From Candidatus Cloacimonadota bacterium (GTDB lineage Bacteria; Cloacimonadota; Cloacimonadia; Cloacimonadales; Cloacimonadaceae), in NCBI GenBank assembly GCA_023228125.1, contig JALOBT010000036.1, forward strand, positions 1-25,056: DNA of 25,056 nucleotides, in the 5' to 3' direction. Under the pieces are notes generated by a model. The model was not told where the DNA came from, ran no database searches, and worked only from the letters and a program-made list of their open reading frames with translations. A program made the position numbers and the translations under genes. Shown here piece by piece: positions 21,355 to 25,056 of the stretch (positions within the stretch are counted from its first letter, which is position 1; every line of letters begins with the position of its first letter).

Positions 21355-21942
21355 TTACTGAATCTGCACGATACCGGAAAATCCGATAAAGCCCAGGGCC
21401 ATGATTCCTGTGATGATCAGGCTGATTCCCGCTCCACGCAATCCCACGGGCACCATTTTCTCTTTAAGTTTTCGCCGGATGCCAGCCAGCATCAGGATCG
21501 CCATCAGCCAGCCGATTCCGCTACCTGCGGCGAAGGCTACAGTTTGGATGAAATTGTATTGCCGGATGATCATAAACAGGCCAACTCCCAAGATCGCGCA
21601 ATTCACTGTGATGAGCGGTAAAAAGATGCCCAGAGAGTAATATAGCGCGGGTGTGTAGCGTTCGATGATCAGCTCCAGAAATTGCACAAAAGCGGCAATC
21701 ACGATGATGAATACTATGTATTGCAGATACACGATGTGAAAAGGCACCAATATATAGTAATAGACCAGCCAATTTAAGGCAGAGGTTACGATGAGTACAA
21801 AGATTACCGCCACTCCCAGCCCAAAGGCGGATTCGATCTCTTTGGAAATCGAGAGGTAGGAGCACATCCCCAAAAAGTATGTGAGCAGGATGTTGCCGGT
21901 AAAAATAGCAGCCCAAAAGAGCACAAATGCGCTAATATCCAT
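21355..21942 (-). CDS. nqrE: NQR subunit E (NqrE)
   Basis: Integral membrane subunit, homologous to RnfA and to NqrD in inverted topology, with about six helices. 195 aa from ATG 21942, beginning MDISAFVLFWAAIFTGN. A longer open frame to 22047 lies inside nqrD and is not used. Cys27 (LGMCSYLSI) and Cys115 (TVNCAILG) match the cysteines that, with the NqrD pair, hold the membrane-embedded iron centre in the Vibrio enzyme. The start codon overlaps the nqrD stop as TAATG, indicating coupled translation. Confidence 0.95.
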   Translation of the reverse strand: MDISAFVLFWAAIFTGNILLTYFLGMCSYLSISKEIESAFGLGVAVIFVLIVTSALNWLVYYYILVPFHIVYLQYIVFIIVIAAFVQFLELIIERYTPALYYSLGIFLPLITVNCAILGVGLFMIIRQYNFIQTVAFAAGSGIGWLMAILMLAGIRRKLKEKMVPVGLRGAGISLIITGIMALGFIGFSGIVQIQ

Positions 21943-22538
21943 TATGCTTTCACCTTGTAATAATATGTGTTTACGCCCCAGATGAGCATTGCCAAAAGGA
22001 AGAAGGCACTGGGTGCCATCACCATGATGCTCCAGTTTGTCCACCAAGAGCCCAATACTTTAAAGCCAAAAATAGAGCCAAAACCAAAGAGCTCGCGGAC
22101 AAAGGAAATCCCCAGCAGCACAATCGTATAGCCTAATCCGGATCCGACACCATCTACAAAAGAATCAAAGACTTTGTTTTTCGAGGCAAAAGCTTCCGCC
22201 CGCCCCATCAAAATGCAGTTTGTGATGATGAGTCCCACATAAGGCCCGAGCTGCTTGCTGATCAAGGGCATATTGGCCTTCAGGAAGATGTCCACGATGA
22301 TCACGTAAGCCGCGATGATCAAGACTTGCACCATCATCCGCACGCTGCGAGGGGTCCAATTTCGGATCAGTGAGATGGTCATATTGGCCATAATCAGGGT
22401 GAAGGTCACGCCCAAACCCATAATCAGGCTATTGAGCATGAGGTTCGTTACCGCCAGAGCGGAGCAGATGCCCAAAATCTGACGCCAGATGGAGTTATCC
22501 TTGAAAGTGGCATTGATAAATATATCTTTCTTTGTCAT
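21942..22538 (-). CDS. nqrD: NQR subunit D (NqrD)
   Basis: Membrane subunit with about six helices, paired with NqrE to form the electron-conducting and Na+-related core. 198 aa. Cys25 (ILGICSALAVTN) and Cys108 (IITNCILMGRAEAF) are the conserved iron-centre ligands; the second motif is nearly invariant in NqrD/RnfE. The ATG overlaps the nqrC stop by ATGA. Length is typical (about 200-210 aa). Confidence 0.95.
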   Translation of the reverse strand: MTKKDIFINATFKDNSIWRQILGICSALAVTNLMLNSLIMGLGVTFTLIMANMTISLIRNWTPRSVRMMVQVLIIAAYVIIVDIFLKANMPLISKQLGPYVGLIITNCILMGRAEAFASKNKVFDSFVDGVGSGLGYTIVLLGISFVRELFGFGSIFGFKVLGSWWTNWSIMVMAPSAFFLLAMLIWGVNTYYYKVKA

Positions 22539-23200
22539 AGCTCTTTGCTCCGAACATAATCGTATATATAGTTAAATTCAGCCCGCAGCATTTTTATCAC
22601 CGAGTCTGAGGTGATGGTAGCTCCGGTCACACGTTTGAGTTGACGGTCATTTTCCGGCTTTTGGGACTCGGAAATGAATTCATAGCTTTGGGTTACATCT
22701 TCTGTGGACTCTGGATTCACCACAAAGACGATGTTCTGGAATTGGCTCAAAAACCAATCTTCTTCGATGCGTGCACCCAAGCCTGGAGTCTCCTGTTGAT
22801 TCACAATGGCAAAATTCAGGATGGTCCTGAAGTCTGTGGAAGTAGAGACCAGAGCACTCATGCTTCCCCAAAGCCCATTGCCCTTGATCTCAAAACAGTA
22901 GGCTACCACAGCACTATCCACCACAGCCTGATAGACTTTGCGCTCAAAACCATCGGGCTTGAGCTGCTGCACATATTGCTCAAAAGATTCGGGATAGGCA
23001 GCTATGATCTCATCAGGGCTTTGCTCTGTGGCTTCGGCGATCTGTGTTACCATAGTGCTCAGGATCTTTTTCTGATAAGTATCATCCTCATAGGTCCGAA
23101 TCTTTTCCTCGCTAAAGCGGAACATCACAGCGAGGATTCCCGTAAATAGCACCACCATGATCAGCATAAAGACAATGGGATACAGGAAGCTATCTTTCAT
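22535..23200 (-). CDS. nqrC: NQR subunit C (NqrC), covalent FMN protein
   Basis: Single-anchor subunit whose soluble domain faces the periplasm and carries FMN bound through a phosphoester to Thr. 221 aa: membrane helix at about 6-28, then the FMN_bind domain. Landmarks are GNGLWGSMSALV (108-119), ETPGLGARIEEDWF (137-150) and the flavinylation motif TGATITSDSV (192-201), with Thr195 as predicted attachment site. Attachment requires the flavin transferase ApbE, which is not in this window. It is coupled by ATGA overlaps to nqrB upstream and nqrD downstream. It is slightly shorter than the Vibrio protein (~257 aa). Confidence 0.95.
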   Translation of the reverse strand: MKDSFLYPIVFMLIMVVLFTGILAVMFRFSEEKIRTYEDDTYQKKILSTMVTQIAEATEQSPDEIIAAYPESFEQYVQQLKPDGFERKVYQAVVDSAVVAYCFEIKGNGLWGSMSALVSTSTDFRTILNFAIVNQQETPGLGARIEEDWFLSQFQNIVFVVNPESTEDVTQSYEFISESQKPENDRQLKRVTGATITSDSVIKMLRAEFNYIYDYVRSKEL

Positions 23201-24120
23201 TTGACCCCCACTTTTTCAAGCCCGTATTCGATCAAAGGCATGAAGGCATTGGTGAGCAGAAGTGCAAACATAAAGCCTTCCGCAAAAAGAGAATAGCGGC
23301 GGATAAACACGGTGAGGAAGCCGATCAAAAGCCCATATATCCAGATCGCCCACTTGCCCCTTGGGCAGGAGATGGGGTCTGTCACCATAAATACAATGCC
23401 AAACATCGCCCCACCACTTACCAGGAAATACAGGGGATTCACTCCCGGGTAAAAGATATAGCTGAACAGGGTGACAAAGATCAAAGTGGAGAGCATCGGC
23501 TGCCATTTTGCCGTTTTGGTGATAATCAGATACACGCCGGCCAGGATGATAAGCAGGGCAGAAGTCTCGCCCATGGAGCCAGAGATAAAACCCGTGAAAG
23601 CATCCGTGAAGCCAGATAAAGCCTCTCCAGTAGCCCGGTAATTGTTCAGGATCGTGGCGCCGGTGTGCATCGCAGTATCTGCCTGCCAGCGAATCAAACC
23701 TCCAGGAAAGTCGCTCAAAAGATAAGGCTTCACCCAGGAAATAGTCATCTGATTTGGAAAGGAGATATAGATGAAGGTGCGTCCCAGGATTGCCGGATTA
23801 AACATATTGGTGCCAAATCCGCCAAAGACCATCTTACCAAAGGCGATCGAGATCACCCCAGCCAGAAAAGACATCCACAAAGGAATGGTAGGTGGCAAGG
23901 TCAAAGCGACCAAAGAACCCGTCACAAAAGCTGCCATAGTCACTTTCCCAGCCTTCTTTTTGCGCACAAACAGATATTCGGTAAAATAAGCTCCAACATT
24001 GGCAGCAGCCAATATGGCCAGCACTCTCCAACCGAACAGGTAAACTGAAAAGATCGCGATGGGGGTGAGCGCATATAGCACCCGCGTCATCATCGGCTGT
24101 TTCAAAATTCTCACAAACAT
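23197..24120 (-). CDS. nqrB: NQR subunit B (NqrB), short form
   Basis: Largest membrane subunit of Na+-NQR, carrying riboflavin and a covalent FMN and central to Na+ movement. Seen: LPPTIPLW (75-82), FGTNMFNPAILGRTF (102-116), the flavinylation site HTGATIL (152-158, predicted Thr156), SMGETSALL, SGGAMFGIVFMVTDPIS and the C-terminal EGFMFALLLTNAFMPLIEYG. The 307 aa are about 100 fewer than classical NqrB (~410 aa), lost mainly from the N-terminus; the size resembles RnfD. The identity still follows NqrB because the operon has nqrF and no rnfB or rnfC. The ATG has a modest AAGGGA about 10 nt upstream. A second start at residue 10 or 11 is possible. It heads the operon; nqrA does not precede it in the window. 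Confidence 0.93.
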   Translation of the reverse strand: MFVRILKQPMMTRVLYALTPIAIFSVYLFGWRVLAILAAANVGAYFTEYLFVRKKKAGKVTMAAFVTGSLVALTLPPTIPLWMSFLAGVISIAFGKMVFGGFGTNMFNPAILGRTFIYISFPNQMTISWVKPYLLSDFPGGLIRWQADTAMHTGATILNNYRATGEALSGFTDAFTGFISGSMGETSALLIILAGVYLIITKTAKWQPMLSTLIFVTLFSYIFYPGVNPLYFLVSGGAMFGIVFMVTDPISCPRGKWAIWIYGLLIGFLTVFIRRYSLFAEGFMFALLLTNAFMPLIEYGLEKVGVK

Positions 24121-24150
24121 GCAAAGACTTCCCTTCTTAAGCTTTTTTAC

Positions 24151-24179
24151 AAGTTAATCCAGCCTGACATATCCGTCAA
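24151..24179 (-). promoter_or_regulatory. Candidate promoter of the nqr operon
   Basis: On the minus strand: -35 TTGACG (24179-24174), a 17-nt spacer, -10 TAACTT (24156-24151), and predicted start near 24144, 24 nt before the nqrB ATG. A T-tract lies directly upstream of the -35 and an A-tract about 20 nt further up, as in an UP element. The -10 is imperfect. Confidence 0.45.
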
Positions 24180-24210
24180 TAAAAAAGATTCAAATTAGGG
24201 TTCTTTTTTA
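24180..24210. repeat. AT-only inverted repeat upstream of the nqr promoter
   Basis: Arms TAAAAAAGA / TCTTTTTTA (9 bp) separated by 13 nt, abutting the -35 box of the nqr operon. It could be an UP element for the alpha subunit, a regulator site, or chance in AT-rich DNA. Confidence 0.35.
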
Positions 24211-24665
24211 GTTCAAATGTTGCGCTATTTCTATATTTGGCCATTATTGACCGGTAGAATTCTTTTCCCTGAGTCGATGCCAATGGCCTTGCCTCAGGCT
24301 TAAGGCATAGTTCTTGCGCCTCTGCCACCTCAAGGTTAATTGAGGATGCCGAATTTGCTTTAATGTAGTGGTGGACTCCTGTATCCCCCACATAGCAGAC
24401 CTTGGAGCAAGGATGTGTCTTGATTATCAACTGATTAAGGGCAAGTTTAACCCTTCACCCCCGTTAGATTTCGTGGAGCTATCGTGGAGTTAGTAGTAAT
24501 AAATCCTGCCATAGACAGAGTTTATTCACCACAACGAATGGGGCCAAACTGGGAGACTGTTCAACAAGTTTCGACTTTTCTCCAATAACTTAGCTGATTC
24601 TCTAGTCTAAAAAGTGGGCGAGGCACCCTTCCTGCAATCCATTCCTCAGAATTGACATGGCGTCT

Positions 24666-24689
24666 TTGGATGGTTTATTGGATGGTTTA
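24666..24689. repeat. Two tandem copies of a 12-bp unit
   Basis: TTGGATGGTTTA occurs twice head to tail with no mismatch (24666-24677, 24678-24689). It is a simple slippage-type duplication in the gene-poor region. Confidence 0.8.
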
Positions 24690-24740
24690 TCATGCAAAAC
24701 TATGTATTTGATCCTTTCTCCCTCTTTCCAAGGCGTCGAT

Positions 24741-24805
24741 CATGTCTTTATCTAGCCTTAATCAAGCGTTAAGAGTTAACGCTTGATTAAGGCTAGATAG
24801 ACATG
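24741..24805. repeat. Long near-perfect palindrome (24-bp arms, 3-nt loop)
   Basis: The perfect core is 24749-24772 against 24776-24799 around GAG. With two bases bulged at 24747-24748, six more pairs form (CATGTC 24741-24746 with GACATG 24800-24805). As RNA on either strand this is a very stable hairpin with a tiny loop. No T-run follows on either side, so it is not a typical terminator. It may be a mobile-element end pair, a recombination or protein-binding site, or part of a structured RNA. Confidence 0.9.
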
Positions 24806-24884
24806 TGATCAAGTGGCTCAAATGAGCAAGGAGAACCCAAGAATGCTGGTTTATCCGGGGGATGAAAAAGACTCTCTTTGCCGC

Positions 24885-24950
24885 TTGAAGTCCAAAGTGC
24901 CGCTAAGCTTATGGTAAATCGATAGTTATCTTAGGCACCTTGAACTCCAG
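24885..24950 (-). repeat. Imperfect inverted repeat, fully pairable as minus-strand RNA
   Basis: 17-nt arms 24885-24901 and 24934-24950. Read as plus-strand bases there are 13 Watson-Crick pairs, three A-C mismatches (24896/24939, 24892/24943, 24888/24947) and one T-G at the end. On the minus strand each A-C becomes U-G, giving a continuous 16-pair helix. An inner TAAG/CTTA stem (24904-24907, 24930-24933) extends it. Confidence 0.6.
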
Positions 24951-24960
24951 TGTGTCAGGA

Positions 24961-24984
24961 GAAATTGAATGTTAATTCAATTTC
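24961..24984. repeat. Perfect 10-bp inverted repeat
   Basis: GAAATTGAAT / ATTCAATTTC around GTTA. On the minus strand it lies 10 nt before the imperfect hairpin at 24885-24950. Its loop holds the TAA stop of a short minus-strand frame entering from the right edge. Confidence 0.8.
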
Positions 24985-25056
24985 GTAACTATCAAGGACA
25001 TGAGGATTTGGCTCCTCGGGAAGGTCTTACAGGAGAACTTTCCAAACCACCTGCTG

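Larger units (their letters stand above)
24211..25056. other. Region without a convincing gene
   Basis: About 850 bases with no open frame that has a ribosome binding site and recognisable protein pattern. Short frames exist: minus 24176-24430 (84 codons from TTG), plus about 24451-24590 with no start codon, and edge frames at both strands near 25056. None is credible alone. The right-hand third holds a cluster of inverted repeats (listed separately). It may be intergenic DNA with structured RNA, or decayed mobile-element sequence. Confidence 0.6.

Noticed and set aside
21943..22047. N-terminal extension of nqrE
   Set aside because: It lies inside nqrD. The family N-terminus starts at ATG 21942, which forms TAATG with the nqrD stop.
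20239..24120. RNF complex instead of NQR
   Set aside because: The cluster contains NqrF with its ferredoxin, FAD and NAD domains, and lacks RnfB and RnfC in the window, despite the RnfD-like size of NqrB.
24176..24430. 84-codon minus-strand frame starting at TTG
   Set aside because: No Shine-Dalgarno and no recognisable protein pattern, and its stop overlaps the nqr -35 box. Kept as gene-free sequence.
24451..24590. Plus-strand open stretch containing RGAIVELVVINPAI
   Set aside because: No usable start codon or ribosome binding site, and no family recognised; length is compatible with chance.
24972..25056. Edge frames: plus MRIWLLGKVLQENF from ATG 25000, and minus frame ending at TAA 24974-24972
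   Set aside because: Each has fewer than 30 codons in the window, and they compete on opposite strands. Either could be real, but neither can be supported from the visible part.
24121..25056. tRNA or CRISPR array in the gene-free region
   Set aside because: No T-loop GGTTCGAA-type sequence or cloverleaf, and no regularly spaced repeats; only a 12-bp tandem pair and hairpins.

Overview
The window reads as ordinary chromosomal sequence from an uncultured member of the FCB superphylum, most likely a Cloacimonadota-type (Candidatus Cloacimonas-like) bacterium. Evidence: a secreted carboxypeptidase with a dockerin-like segment and a C-terminal YPNPFNP-type sorting domain, an outer-membrane beta-barrel-like protein ending in Phe, lipoprotein signal peptides, a Na+-translocating NQR module, and a phosphofructokinase with the PPi-type active site. 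The phylum is an inference from these signatures, not from a marker alignment.

Layout. 1-103: tail of an unknown plus-strand frame. 182-5293 (+): uvrA and an intracellular GH13 glucan hydrolase, 3 nt apart, ending in a bidirectional hairpin. 5328-6551 (-): PPi-type phosphofructokinase, convergent with the GH13 gene and divergent from dnaX. 6681-9376 (+): dnaX overlapping a membrane glycosyltransferase whose start is probably a CTG. 9377-9553: convergent hairpins. From 9554 to 24120 every gene is on the minus strand. In transcription order: nqrBCDEF plus a 150-aa unknown; a 58-aa zinc-ribbon gene with its own terminator; rsmA overlapping an outer-membrane protein; the SRP RNA gene; a translationally coupled envelope operon (M14 carboxypeptidase, DUF192 lipoprotein, YibQ-like lipoprotein); a secreted OB-fold protein with a 132-aa acidic membrane protein; and a cupin with an M42 aminopeptidase. 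24121-25056 has no convincing gene but holds several inverted repeats.

Functional themes. Energy: the NQR module couples NADH oxidation to Na+ export, but nqrA is not in the window and NqrB is short. Carbon: the GH13 enzyme and PPi-type PFK fit use of stored or imported alpha-glucan through a PPi-sparing glycolysis. Peptides: a secreted carboxypeptidase and a cytoplasmic M42 aminopeptidase fit an amino-acid-fermenting life. Information processing: uvrA, dnaX, rsmA and SRP RNA.

No defence system, CRISPR array, prophage, tRNA or intact insertion sequence was seen. The most unusual items are the hairpin cluster at 24.74-24.98 kb (one hairpin shows strand-specific G-U compatibility), the CTG start of the glycosyltransferase, the nqr operon lacking nqrA and ending in an unknown Cys/His protein, and the 58-aa zinc-ribbon gene.
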